From Desulforhopalus singaporensis (lineage in GTDB: Bacteria > Desulfobacterota > Desulfobulbia > Desulfobulbales > Desulfocapsaceae): DNA of 64,000 bases. The stretch covers positions 1 through 64,000 of the forward strand of contig NZ_FNJI01000008.1 of assembly GCF_900104445.1 (NCBI RefSeq). The letters run 5' to 3'. The translations under genes were made by a program, and so were the position numbers. A model generated the notes under the pieces. The model did no database searches. It was not told the DNA's origin and saw only the letters and a program-made list of their open reading frames with translations. Of this stretch, positions 9,144 to 17,661 are shown piece after piece (positions within the stretch are counted from its first letter, which is position 1; each line of letters starts with the position of its first letter).

Positions 9144-9332
9144 ATTTCCCTTGAAGTGTTCATGAGATATTTGTGGAATCGGCCGACAACCTGGGTGTGG
9201 CCCATGGCTGTTCAGGTTTTCGGACTCTATTCACTATTTGCCGGCCTCTGGGCTATGGCGTGCAGGGCTCAATGTGTCGCCGTACTGTTGCTGTGGCAAA
9301 GTATTTCTGACTTTATAAAAAAGAAATTCTAA
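9144..9332 (+). pseudogene. TRAP transporter small permease (dctQ) remnant
   Basis: The frame here reads SLEVFMRYLWNRPTTWVWP and continues VFGLYSLFAGLWAM, the DctQ pattern (EVxxRYxFNxPTxW...LFGxYxxLGGAYAL). The following CRAQCV would correspond to the usual GxHVRVD segment but has gone out of frame, and the C-terminal half is missing. With the dctM fragment just downstream this marks an eroded TRAP transporter operon. Confidence 0.6.
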
Positions 9333-9472
9333 TTCTAACTGGTTATCGATAGCCAAGAGGCTCGCTGGAGCTGAATGTTCTTTTTGAGGAGAGTGTCGTT
9401 TCAATGTTGCGATGACTACTTACAGCCAGCTGACGAGTACCGCTCTCATTCCCATCCCCCCTGTTTGTCTTT

Positions 9473-9685
9473 ATGTCCAACCTGCTGCTGCGGCCCGGTA
9501 TTTCCGATCGGCTCTATCAGGCTACTGGCTCCTGGTTCTCCGAGTTAAAAGGAGGTCTTGCCATTGTGTCACTTTTTGTTTGTGTTTGTCTCGCCATGAC
9601 CGGAGGATTTGCCCCGGGGACGTTTACCATGGGGACTATTGCCGTGCCGGGCATGTACGCGCGAAATTATGACAAACACTCCCAT
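9473..9685 (+). pseudogene. TRAP transporter large permease (dctM) remnant
   Basis: The segment containing ISDRLYQATGSWFSELKGGLA, then TGGFAPGTFTMGTIAVPGM and YARNYDKH, matches an internal stretch of DctM (GHLRGGLA...SGSAVADAAALGSVxIPxMxxRGYD). Only about 65 residues remain and the frame then leaves the family. It is a relic downstream of the dctQ remnant. Confidence 0.6.
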
Positions 9686-9790
9686 CATCGATGGTCGGAG
9701 GGGGCGACGTCAATTAATCTGGTTAACAATCATAAGATTAAAGCTTATCTTATTAACCAGGAAAGAGAGTTGGCCAAGAGGAGGTGTATC

Positions 9791-10021
9791 ATGAAAAAGA
9801 TGACCGTCAGAGAGCTCAGTCACGGCAGGAAAACAACACTGACCGCCCAAAAAACATACCAGGATGGATTCGGCGAGTGGGTAGCCGAAGTGGACAGGGG
9901 TGAATATTGCAAGGCATGTTCCTATGTGTGCCAAGGGGTTGAGAACTGTGTCTGGGAAAAATTGCAGGTACAGGCGGACCAGGATGATGACGGGAAAGTA
10001 TACAGGGTGCTGAGTAAGTAA
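9791..10021 (+). CDS. Small hypothetical protein with Cys cluster
   Basis: A 76-aa protein with a strong ribosome site (AAGAGGAGGTGTATC before ATG 9791). The longer frame upstream belongs to the TRAP relic. The N-terminus is basic (MKKMTVRELSHGRKTTLTAQ). The middle holds EYCKACSYVCQGVENCVW, four cysteines spaced C-x2-C-x3-C-x5-C that could bind a metal. The C-terminus is acidic, ending in a short strand. The family is not recognised. It converges on the permease genes that follow on the minus strand. Confidence 0.55.
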   Translation: MKKMTVRELSHGRKTTLTAQKTYQDGFGEWVAEVDRGEYCKACSYVCQGVENCVWEKLQVQADQDDDGKVYRVLSK

Positions 10022-10047
10022 ACAGCCGCGACAGGACCAGCCGTGGG

Positions 10048-10569
10048 TCACAATCTGCTGGCTGTTATTGCTTCGATATGGGTATATATCCACCCCTGCG
10101 CAAGAGCAGTCAGCAGGATGTAGAGCGAGAGTATCAGGCTAAACTGCCAGCCGAAATAGTCGATCATCATCGGCAGCAGCGGCAGCTTGATGGTTCTGGA
10201 AGCGAAAAAAGTTACAATCAGTCCCTTCTTCATACCATGTTCCAGCAGCTCTTCAAACAGGGGGTACCATGCATACATGGGACCATGACTTACTACCCCG
10301 GAGGCTAAAGCCCATAACCACCCCTTGATGCCGCTCTGCTGGCCGAGGTGAGCGGCTATTTTTTTCGGTTGTAGAACATAGTTGAGCAGACTGGTCAGCA
10401 CAATGACCAGCATCAAAATCGGCAGGACCTTGGTAAATACCACACCGCTTCTGTAAAGTGCTGCCGCAGCTTGTTCCCTGTTGGTTATAAGCAGCACGAT
10501 ATATGCAAGGAAGACGAGTGCAAAAAAAAGCTTGCCCCTAAAGGCGAAAGGTTTTTGCTGTTTCTTCAT
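10048..10569 (-). CDS. Half-size permease, second subunit (YraQ/DUF318-like)
   Basis: A 173-aa membrane protein with about five hydrophobic segments. The central motif LASGVVSHGPMYAWYPLFEELLEHG, followed by ASRTIKLPLLPMMIDYFG, resembles one half of the predicted permease family PF03773, in which two similar halves each carry a glycine-proline loop. Its start overlaps the stop of the upstream gene (ATGA at 10566-10569), so the two are translationally coupled. They probably form one transporter from two half-size subunits. The substrate is unknown; relatives include metalloid and organoarsenical exporters, but nothing here decides that. Confidence 0.65.
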   Translation of the reverse strand: MKKQQKPFAFRGKLFFALVFLAYIVLLITNREQAAAALYRSGVVFTKVLPILMLVIVLTSLLNYVLQPKKIAAHLGQQSGIKGWLWALASGVVSHGPMYAWYPLFEELLEHGMKKGLIVTFFASRTIKLPLLPMMIDYFGWQFSLILSLYILLTALAQGWIYTHIEAITASRL

Positions 10570-11021
10570 GACAGAAGATGGACGGTTGAGGTGGTCAGGA
10601 TGGCAATGAGCATGGTGAAGAAAAAGGCCAGTATATTTCGCAATAATGTGAACTTTGCGCCAAATACTTCAGCTTCCGCCGGCAGGTGAACAAGCCCTAG
10701 GGTCACCCAGGAGAGGATGAAGGCTGTGACGGCATAAAGGGAAATTCCGTGGTCGAGCAGTTCTCCGCCCAACAGGTAGCTGATAACGGGGTTACCCACC
10801 GCAAAAGCTCCGGTGATGGTGCCGGTAAAGGTGTCGATCAGGATATCTCCCTTAAAAAAAGAGACAAGAGTCTTCGCGGAGACCAGGGTCTGGAAAAGGC
10901 CGACCAGGCCGATGACCCCAGCGAAAAGGGGAGTCATGCTCAGAAAGGCAAGGCTGCTTTTTTTCAGGACTTCAAGAAAAGAGCGTTGGGGCTCAGCACT
11001 TTTATGCGGTTTATTCTTCAT
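10566..11021 (-). CDS. Half-size permease, first subunit (YraQ/DUF318-like)
   Basis: A 151-aa membrane protein with four or five hydrophobic segments. The loop ITGAFAVGNPVISYLLGGELLDHG, followed by SWVTLGLVHLPAEAEVFG, parallels the G-x-x-x-P-x-x-E-LLxHG loop of its partner encoded next. Loops of this kind occur in both halves of PF03773 permeases. Its gene comes first in the minus-strand pair and overlaps the partner by 4 nt. A 12-bp inverted repeat lies 27-70 nt upstream. The basic N-terminus suggests a cytoplasmic start. Confidence 0.65.
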   Translation of the reverse strand: MKNKPHKSAEPQRSFLEVLKKSSLAFLSMTPLFAGVIGLVGLFQTLVSAKTLVSFFKGDILIDTFTGTITGAFAVGNPVISYLLGGELLDHGISLYAVTAFILSWVTLGLVHLPAEAEVFGAKFTLLRNILAFFFTMLIAILTTSTVHLLS

Positions 11022-11047
11022 GGCTTGTTCCGGTGGCGCCTGTCTGG

Positions 11048-11090
11048 GACCAGACCAACTATCGAGAAAGGCAAGGTCGTTGGTCTGGTC
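11048..11090 (-). promoter_or_regulatory. 12-bp inverted repeat in permease leader
   Basis: GACCAGACCAAC (11048-11059) is perfectly repeated in inverse at 11079-11090, with a 19-nt spacer. It lies just upstream of the permease pair and has no T-run in the direction of those genes. It could be an operator or a leader hairpin. Confidence 0.5.
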
Positions 11091-11729
11091 TGCGGTTTTA
11101 AAAATGCAATAAGGCTAACATTATTGCAGTGGCAACGCAATTACCAGCTTTCCTGATTGGCCGGCACACGAGAGTGCAAACAATAAAACTATGTCAGCCG
11201 CTTATCATTCATCTCATTCAAGATTTCCTGCAGATAATCTTTGCCTGTCTCTCTGAACGGTTACCCTTTATCATTTCGTTTTTTTCGTGATCCAAGCTTC
11301 TGGACCAAACAGTTCTGTCACGATCGACGGTGAAGTACCGATTCGTTTCGTTGGCTTTTTTAATTAAAGCATCATAAAATTATATAAATAAAAGTTTCAC
11401 TGTAATTGATGGGAAATGTACGTTTGCGGCAACTTAGAGAGGGAAAATCAAGGGGACGTTGGGCTCGGAATAGGTGATGGATTTTATTTGCAGGCGCATC
11501 TTTTTTTTTCGTTTAATCGCGGCGGACATATTCTCCGGCGAGCATCCTTTGCTCAATAGGTCTGTTTATATGGAAAGAGACAAAATGTGCACAGGTTACA
11601 CCCGGCGGGTATCGGATCTCCTGTTGGGATAGCAGGTTTTGGTTGCAAGACGGGTTCGGTGTTTTGCGAAAATCGAAATTTTATAACCTGTTATAATACC
11701 AATACTTCACCAAAAGTGGGAGGTGCCAA
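11091..11729. other. Intergenic, no gene seen
   Basis: About 640 bp between the divergent permease pair and the next exported protein. I see no supported frame or RNA. The segment at 11340-11400 is AT-rich. Confidence 0.4.
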
Positions 11730-12902
11730 ATGAAGACATTTCTTTTTGTAACAGTTGTCCTGGCTTTTTTTGTCTGCCTGGGAAAGAGTGTCCTGGCGAA
11801 AAATTGTGATGTCCATAACCCTGGCAGCATGAAAGCCAAAATGTGTGAAGTCATCAATGCAGAAGGTGGCCTTGTTGGTGAACTGGGCAATTATGTTGAT
11901 AGTGCCTGTCCCCAAGGCAATAATTCGGATAGCTGCAACTCTTTGCGAACAAGGCATGGCAATTTGCAAAATGTGCACCGCCGGGCGCACGAAGAAAATG
12001 ACTCCCTGGAGGAAAGTGATTTCCAGGAAATGATTGAAGGTGCTTACAAGGGAAAGAATAAAAATGATAACGGAGCCAAGACGTGCAGAAAATTCCCTGT
12101 AGATATAGATATCCGCAATGAAATTCTTTTCGAAGACCTGGAAATCGGCATAGTCAGTCCTGAAGGATATTACGATTTTTTTAAGGCCACAGATGGAACC
12201 AAGGCTAATGACGATAAATGCAACAATTGGAAACTAGTCTGGATGGAGCCGGATTCCGCCAACCCGGGTAGTTTTGTGAAAGCCAAGGGACCTCCTGTGA
12301 AAATCAATGAAGATCAGGAAGGTCTCTGTGTCACGGAATGTACAGGCAAACAGGCAGAAGTTGCGGCAAAAGGTGACAGGTTTAAAGAAGAACTCGACGA
12401 GGCAATAGGTCAGATCGAAGAAGCGTCAGTACAAATGGCGACATATGCGCCGTTGTTTGCCGAAAAAACAATGTTGTTTACGGAACAGCAAAATGGTGAT
12501 GAGCCGTTGTGTCCGCCAAGAGGTGGGACACTGTTGGAGAACCCAATCCATGTCTCGGTGGTGCTGACATCGTATGTAGCTGCTAAAGCATTGGAAATAT
12601 CAGCTGAAATCTGTAAACACCCGGCGAACCAGGACGTCTTGGGCAATAATGGTGCCGCGGCATGTACACCCTTGGAAATCAGTTACAGAATTGCCAAGGA
12701 AGTTTATGACATGATGGATTTTTTAAACTCGGATTTTCAAGGAGCCCAGATCGACTTTATTGAGAACTGTGTCGAGAAGATGGGGGATACCATCGCAGAA
12801 ATAAAGGAGATTGTCCAAAGAATTGAAATTCTGGTGGTCACTCCGCAGGGAAAAAGAGAAACGGAGGTTTTGGATTGGCCCAATAAAGATCCGGTACAGT
12901 AA
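11730..12902 (+). CDS. Exported hypothetical protein, Cys-containing
   Basis: A 390-aa protein with a signal peptide (MKTFLFVTVVLAFFVCLGKS, cleavage near VLA-K). The mature protein holds about 13 cysteines, consistent with disulfides in the periplasm or outside the cell. A hydrophilic Asp/Glu/Lys/Asn-rich first half is followed by long amphipathic helices (for example FKEELDEAIGQIEEASVQMA and FIENCVEKMGDTIAEIKEI). No catalytic motif or known family is recognised. The gene is solitary, with a GGAGGTG ribosome site before ATG 11730. Confidence 0.6.
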   Translation: MKTFLFVTVVLAFFVCLGKSVLAKNCDVHNPGSMKAKMCEVINAEGGLVGELGNYVDSACPQGNNSDSCNSLRTRHGNLQNVHRRAHEENDSLEESDFQEMIEGAYKGKNKNDNGAKTCRKFPVDIDIRNEILFEDLEIGIVSPEGYYDFFKATDGTKANDDKCNNWKLVWMEPDSANPGSFVKAKGPPVKINEDQEGLCVTECTGKQAEVAAKGDRFKEELDEAIGQIEEASVQMATYAPLFAEKTMLFTEQQNGDEPLCPPRGGTLLENPIHVSVVLTSYVAAKALEISAEICKHPANQDVLGNNGAAACTPLEISYRIAKEVYDMMDFLNSDFQGAQIDFIENCVEKMGDTIAEIKEIVQRIEILVVTPQGKRETEVLDWPNKDPVQ

Positions 12903-13280
12903 TGGTTCTCGCTCAAAAAAAGTGAGTGCGGCCTTGTTATCCTCACATGCTTCCCCCGGGAGCGGGGTGAAAAGCCAGCGATTTGCTGTCCCAACGATCT
13001 TACCGGTAACACCCCTTGGTGGTCCCTTAGGGGTGTTCGGTGTTCCTTGTTTGTAACGATGCTCCAGAGGGGGTGCCGGGAAAAGTTAAATATCAAGGCA
13101 GCAAACGCGCGTTTTAATATGTCGTTATATGAAGTCTGGCGGTCATGTGTGCTAATTTTGGTTATAATTATGCGGACCGTTTCTACATATTTAGAAAACG
13201 TACGACTGCGTCGTATCGCATGATTGTTATGAATAACTCCTTGACATCGTAATTTAATTATTGTTCTGTTAAGATCACTT
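12903..13280. other. Intergenic upstream of riboswitch
   Basis: About 380 bp with no gene. A TTGACA at 13241-13246 lies 35 nt before the riboswitch and may be the -35 box of the cbiK transcript, although no good -10 at 17 nt is seen. The GGGGTG...CACCCC-type repeats near 13010-13080 are weak. Confidence 0.35.
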
Positions 13281-13442
13281 TTTCAGGTACTTTGTGAAAA
13301 GTATAAAAGGGAACTCGGTGTGATTCCGAGGCGGGCCCGCCGCTGTGACCGGGGACGAACGCTGCGAAATACCACTGTCATTTACAATGATGGGAAGGGG
13401 CAGCCAGTAGGTAAATCCGGGAGCCAGAAGACCTACCTGAAA
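13281..13442 (+). ncRNA. Cobalamin riboswitch
   Basis: A closing stem pairs TTTCAGGT (13281-13288) with ACCTGAAA (13435-13442). Inside are the conserved cobalamin elements: GGGAACTCGGTGTGATTCCG, then GCGGGCCCGCCGCTGTGACC, and near the 3' side GGGAGCCAGAAGACCTACCTG. The element lies 130 nt ahead of the periplasmic CbiK gene. Riboswitches of this class repress on binding adenosylcobalamin or related corrinoids, which fits control of a cobalt-insertion enzyme. Whether it acts on transcription or translation is not clear from the sequence. Confidence 0.93.
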
Positions 13443-13571
13443 TTATGGGTCAACGTCTGTGGAAAAGACGCGGACAACCGTCTATCTGGGAGATGATAGG
13501 GCTATCCTGGGTCAATTATCTAATTGGTCTGGGATTTTTTATTTTCCGGACCGTGAAAAACGGAGGTTTTT

Positions 13572-14564
13572 ATGAAGTTGAAGTCACTTTTTTTTACGGT
13601 TGTAGGTATTTTCCTGATTCTCGCCGCAAACGCTCAAGCAAGCGGTGACTATAAGGTAGAGCATAAAAATGCCATTGTTCTCGCCATGTTCGGCACTACT
13701 GTCGAACCTGCCCTCGAGGGGTTGTTGAATATCAGATCCAAGATAAATGCTAAATATCCGGACACTACGGTAAAGATAGCATTTACATCAAACATTATTC
13801 GAAAAAAATGGCAACATCGGGCGGAAGACCCGGATTATATTAAGGCTCACCCGGAAATTCCCGCGGACGTTCTTCATGTAAAAACACCATTAGCGACGAT
13901 TGCAGATCTGCAAAATGATGGTTACGACACCATCGTGATTCAACCGACTCATGTCTCTATGGGGGAGGAATTTCTTGACTTGCACACGTATGTTGATGCG
14001 TTAATGAACATGGGCACTTTTAAAAAGGCAAAATATAAGCCTTTTAACAAAGTAGCACTTGGCAGACCGGCACTCGGAACGTATGGACAGGAGCACCCGT
14101 ATGCAGAAGATATTGAAACGGTGGCCAGGATTGTGGAACCTGATGTAAAACTGGCAATGAAAGAAAAAGCAGGGCTCGTGTACATGGGGCATGGAAATGA
14201 ATTTTTCCCAGGCAACGGAGGAGCCTATCTTGAATTGGCCTCCAAGATGAGAAGAATATATCCCGATGTTGTTACGGCAATCGGTAATGTGGAAGGCTAC
14301 CCTGCAATTGAAGATGTAATTGAACTATTAAATTTATATGGGGTCAAAAAGGTAGTGCTCAAACCTTTCATGATAGTAGCCGGTGACCACTCAATCAATG
14401 ATATGGCCAGCGAGGAAGATGATTCATGGAAATCTATTTTAGATAAAAATGGTTTCGAAGTTATCGTTGTAAAAAAGGGTCTTGGGGAAAATGATAACTT
14501 TGCAAATATTTTTGCAGATCATGCCGCTGATGCGGCAAAAGATGCTGGAATTATCTTGAAATAA
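13572..14564 (+). CDS. cbiK: Periplasmic sirohydrochlorin cobaltochelatase, CbiK(P) type
   Basis: A 330-aa class II chelatase. An N-terminal signal peptide (about residues 1-23, ending ANAQAS-G) marks the periplasmic form known from Desulfovibrio vulgaris. AIVLAMFGTTVEPALEG opens the fold. The two metal-binding histidines of the family are seen in MGHGNEFF (about residue 206) and GDHSINDM (about residue 272). CbiK inserts cobalt into sirohydrochlorin early in anaerobic B12 synthesis; the exported version may serve haem or iron handling instead. The ribosome site CGGAGG precedes ATG 13572. A cobalamin riboswitch controls it, and it is otherwise monocistronic. Confidence 0.92.
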   Translation: MKLKSLFFTVVGIFLILAANAQASGDYKVEHKNAIVLAMFGTTVEPALEGLLNIRSKINAKYPDTTVKIAFTSNIIRKKWQHRAEDPDYIKAHPEIPADVLHVKTPLATIADLQNDGYDTIVIQPTHVSMGEEFLDLHTYVDALMNMGTFKKAKYKPFNKVALGRPALGTYGQEHPYAEDIETVARIVEPDVKLAMKEKAGLVYMGHGNEFFPGNGGAYLELASKMRRIYPDVVTAIGNVEGYPAIEDVIELLNLYGVKKVVLKPFMIVAGDHSINDMASEEDDSWKSILDKNGFEVIVVKKGLGENDNFANIFADHAADAAKDAGIILK

Positions 14565-14585
14565 GATTGTTGATTGTTTTTTATC

Positions 14586-14634
14586 AGTCGATTCAGAGAA
14601 TATGCGGTTACTCTTTGAATCGACTATTTTGTTT
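14586..14634 (+). terminator. Rho-independent terminator after cbiK
   Basis: The 10-bp stem AGTCGATTCA...TGAATCGACT is followed by ATTTTGTTT, 22 nt after the cbiK stop. Confidence 0.8.
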
Positions 14635-14935
14635 CCACTGAATTTGAAAAAGCTGAAGCCAAGTAATAACAGTTTTTGTTCAAAAGTCCTATGATCTCTG
14701 GAAAATATCCTTTGGCGGCTTGGTCCATATAGTTGGAGTGTGAATTCACAACCTCTTCCGGATGAAGTCTGTATGGTATGTGTCTTTCGGTAATTTGACT
14801 GTAGTCCGGTAAATCCTGCGGTGGGAGGATCCCGGTTAGTCTGATCGATACAATAGTACCTTGGATAACTATGTGTTAAATTGAGTCTGGAGTTCTACAA
14901 CTGATAGAATTTTACAGCGCCTGCTACGGGATGAA
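14635..14935. other. Intergenic, no gene seen
   Basis: About 300 bp between the cbiK terminator and the next exported protein. No frame or RNA is supported. Confidence 0.35.
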
Positions 14936-15958
14936 ATGTCCATGTCTTCACTACGTATTTTTATATGCATTCTCATCTCTTGCTGCTCGTTCTCAACTGT
15001 CTGTCAAACCGCGGAAATAGATACCATTACCCCATATTCCAAAGCCCTGCCCGATATCACCGACACTCTCAATGAAATCATCAATAGACGCTTGCGTGAG
15101 GGAGTCGATAATGCTAATGCGCATCGGGATGATTTTACCCTCTTTTCTGAAAGAGGGATGTGTGACGAAGAAATACTTTACACCGAGTTGCGCAAGGCCA
15201 TCTTTCACTCGTTTTCGGCTTCATTGGGATTAAAAGGTTATAGCCTTGATAAACAACTTCGTGAACTGCTCGCTAGCCAGAGCTATTCTCTCCCCCTTGA
15301 GGACTCCATCTATCGCGATATAACTTTCCTTGAAGGGATTTCGCTCAATCTCAAAGAGCTCAGCAACGTTGTCCGCATTCGGGATCAACTCATCGGGTTG
15401 GATAAGATTGGCCATTTCTTTGCTGAAGGGTGGAACTATTTTGAACAAACCCAAGAAGACAATGCAACCATAGAAACTGCCATTGCATGGGGAACGGAGC
15501 TGGAAGAAGGAACGTTTGGATACCTGACCACCGGTATTTTTTCTTATGCTGACCTCGTTGCCAACTTTAATGGTTTCCGGTTCTGGAACGGTTTGCGAAA
15601 AAAAACGAAAGATCCGATCGAGACAGTTATTGCAGATTTTTTTACATCGCAACAGATCAGTTGTAATTTTGACCTGTTCGCCTCAATAAAAAAAAGGAAG
15701 ATCGTTCGCAAATGGGTACTCGGCAAAAAATTTGATATTTCGGAGTACGTTGATGGGAGCTGGAATGAGGCGAACAACTGTAACAGGTATAAAGACACGG
15801 CTATAGAGGCAAAAGTTACTGCTCGCATTGCCGAGGTAAGGCCGGGGTTTTTATGTCCGGAGGATCGCACGGTATGCATGAAGGCTTCGAAAAAATATGA
15901 CGGCTACGCAAAATACCTCCTGCATCCCCAGTGCCTGATAGCTTCCCACGATAATTGA
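14936..15958 (+). CDS. Exported hypothetical protein
   Basis: A 340-aa protein with a signal peptide (hydrophobic stretch LRIFICILISCCSFSTVC; cleavage near QTA-E). The middle has GLDKIGHFFAEGWNYFEQT, a segment I associate with a conserved uncharacterised exported family of Proteobacteria, followed by GTFGYLTTGIFSYADLVANF, which could be a membrane-associated helix. Several cysteines lie in the C-terminal third. No catalytic role can be given. It is the last host gene before the left prophage boundary and runs toward it. Confidence 0.6.
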   Translation: MSMSSLRIFICILISCCSFSTVCQTAEIDTITPYSKALPDITDTLNEIINRRLREGVDNANAHRDDFTLFSERGMCDEEILYTELRKAIFHSFSASLGLKGYSLDKQLRELLASQSYSLPLEDSIYRDITFLEGISLNLKELSNVVRIRDQLIGLDKIGHFFAEGWNYFEQTQEDNATIETAIAWGTELEEGTFGYLTTGIFSYADLVANFNGFRFWNGLRKKTKDPIETVIADFFTSQQISCNFDLFASIKKRKIVRKWVLGKKFDISEYVDGSWNEANNCNRYKDTAIEAKVTARIAEVRPGFLCPEDRTVCMKASKKYDGYAKYLLHPQCLIASHDN

Positions 15959-16448
15959 CATAGAATCGTTCGGATCTGACTAGAAATTTACCTTGAAGAG
16001 ATCAGGGGACCAGTTTGGCAGAGGTGCGAACCAAACATCAACACAGAGCAGATACTCCTCATGGTTTTCAACCCAATTCAACCTGTACTACGAGTCAAGT
16101 CGATCAGCGCTCTATTGTGGACAGTTCAAATATGCAGCATTAATTGCCCTTGCAACTGTTATTGATGCAGCGATTTGCAAAGTAAAAGACGCTTGCCAGT
16201 GCGCCGGTATTTGTTGTCACCGCATGAGACAGTACACTCATCATTTGTCTCATCGCAGCCTTGACCTGGCTATTACCATATAACAATATGGTCAGAAATG
16301 GGCAGTAAGGTGCAACTGCCTTGGACCATACAGTCAAAAATATTTACATCTTAGCAATAGAGATTAGGAATACAGACTGAAAATTCAAAATACCTGGTTT
16401 CTCGCTGTGTAAGGTATGATCCTATTTGTAAGAGCTATGGATCTCCCT
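15959..16448. other. Intergenic between last host gene and attL
   Basis: About 490 bp. A minus-strand frame of 65 codons (16140-16337) has no recognisable family or good ribosome site, so I do not call it a gene. No terminator is seen for the preceding gene. Confidence 0.35.
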
Positions 16449-16592
16449 ACAAAAACAGACCAGTGTGAACAGTGTGACGTACTATAAAAAAACAATAAAA
16501 AAAGGGCGTTAAGCTATTGAATTAGCTTAACGCCCTGAATTTTCAAGTGGTCGGGATGAGAGGATTTGAACCTCCGACCCCTTGTCCCCCAG
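16449..16592. repeat. attL: left prophage attachment repeat
   Basis: Positions 16501-16592 are identical to 57061-57152. The 52 nt to the left (16449-16500) match 57009-57060 at about 45 positions, so homology extends past the core. The core carries the tRNA-Pro 3' half and the tRNA terminator hairpin (16503-16536). Confidence 0.93.
16548..16592 (-). pseudogene. tRNA-Pro 3' fragment at attL
   Basis: The last 45 nt of tRNA-Pro, from the anticodon arm through the T-arm and acceptor strand to CCA. After 16592 the sequence diverges from the intact tRNA at 57108-57185. It is the piece displaced by integration. Confidence 0.9.
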
Positions 16593-16665
16593 GTAGTTGG
16601 AACATTTATTATTTCAATGCGTTATATGTGTTTTGGTAAAAATTAGGGCAATTTGTATTAATTTT

Positions 16666-17196
16666 TTAAACCGGCTCTCCACCTTCACAGGCTCCAGCCA
16701 GTATGGGTTCCGGTGGTATAGAAGCTGCCGGCAGCGTGAATGGATATCTAGACGGATCGTTATTAAAGTAGAAACTAGCCTCAGATCCATTGGCGCTGGC
16801 AAGGTTGAGAGTTAATCCAGGGCCTTCTGATGTTGCTGGTAAACAATCTGGAGACCTGTCAACTTCAACAAGTGTTCCTACTCCTGGAACAGATGAGAAA
16901 GTTGCTTCCCATTTACGCGTGTCTAACATGTTTATTCGGACAAAAACTGCAGTCCCATCAGCATAAACCGTTAATGCGCCTCTTCCCCAGTCGTCTGCTG
17001 GTCCAAAAGGTATTACATCAAGAAAATAGGTTGCGACTATGCCGCTGGTAGCAGCATGTGCAGGTAAAAATATCTGGTCGACAATGGGAGTACCCCATTT
17101 CGAAGGTAAAGTGTGATACGCAGCAACAGCAGTTAATCCCCCGACAATTGTTTTTACCGCTTTCCGGCGTTCCGGATTCTTTACATTCTCGGCCAT
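16666..17196 (-). CDS. Tat-signal protein of a small LPxKW...PAHAxTSG family (copy A)
   Basis: A 176-aa protein. The N-terminus has NPERRKAVKTIVGGLTAVAA, a twin-arginine signal, then LPSKWGTPIVDQIFLPAHAATSG, where AHA looks like the signal peptidase site. The remaining 120 residues are beta-rich (DDWGRGALTVYADGTAVF and similar) with two cysteines. A second gene in this element (34959-35441) shares the arginine pair and the LPxKWxxPxVxxIxxPAHAxTSG pattern but not the C-terminal part. A fragment at 21143-21319 matches the C-terminal part. The ribosome site GGAGGAAATGAG precedes the ATG. Its function is unknown; it is probably lysogenic cargo exported folded. Confidence 0.7.
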   Translation of the reverse strand: MAENVKNPERRKAVKTIVGGLTAVAAYHTLPSKWGTPIVDQIFLPAHAATSGIVATYFLDVIPFGPADDWGRGALTVYADGTAVFVRINMLDTRKWEATFSSVPGVGTLVEVDRSPDCLPATSEGPGLTLNLASANGSEASFYFNNDPSRYPFTLPAASIPPEPILAGACEGGEPV

Positions 17197-17567
17197 CTCT
17201 CATTTCCTCCCTTTTTGTTTTTGACACAATTTCTATTGTTATTCCAATAATCCTAGACAATCGTATGGGTAAAAGTCAAGTGAAACTTCCTGCTTTCATT
17301 GAGAATATTTGAGAAGAACTTAAATGGATTCAAATGAAAATAGATAAGATAATTGAGGGGATAAGAGCTCTAGGATCTCCACACCCTTGTCTGCCAGATA
17401 TACTAAATGCGTTTTGTATCAATTTGATGTGGAATTATGAGAAAGATTTAGGTGTAAAAAATAGTATTTGATATGACAGCTAATAGTAAAACTGGCAGAT
17501 TCGTAGATGTACAGGAATAGTGTTAAATAACAAGGAAAGTGCGGAATTGGAATCTTGGAATTGGAAA
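17197..17567. other. Intergenic, AT-rich, no gene seen
   Basis: About 370 bp between the Tat-signal gene and the first attC-like site. No frame is supported. Confidence 0.35.
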
Positions 17568-17658
17568 TGTCAACGCTGTTAATCAGCGGTGGCGCACATG
17601 AACTTGCCACGTCAGCGCCACCGCCGTTCTCGCCATCTGGTGAATTATTTTGTTATAC
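17568..17658 (-). repeat. attC-like site after CBS-HEPN gene
   Basis: On the minus strand it begins GTATAAC (R'' box) 4 nt after the gene stop and ends near AACAGCGTTGACA (R' box variant). A 9-bp inverted repeat, CGGTGGCGC (17587-17595) with GCGCCACCG (17615-17623), forms the central stem. At 91 bp it is longer than the others, and its right box deviates from GTTRRRY. Confidence 0.65.
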
Positions 17659-17661
17659 ACT

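Noticed and set aside
15993-16337. Open frames on both strands in the gap before attL
   Set aside because: No family, no good ribosome site, and composition like non-coding DNA.
17370-17410. Sequence resembling the tRNA-Pro anticodon region (CCCTTGTCTGCCAGA)
   Set aside because: About 18 of 24 positions match, but no T-arm or acceptor strand continues from it. Probably chance.
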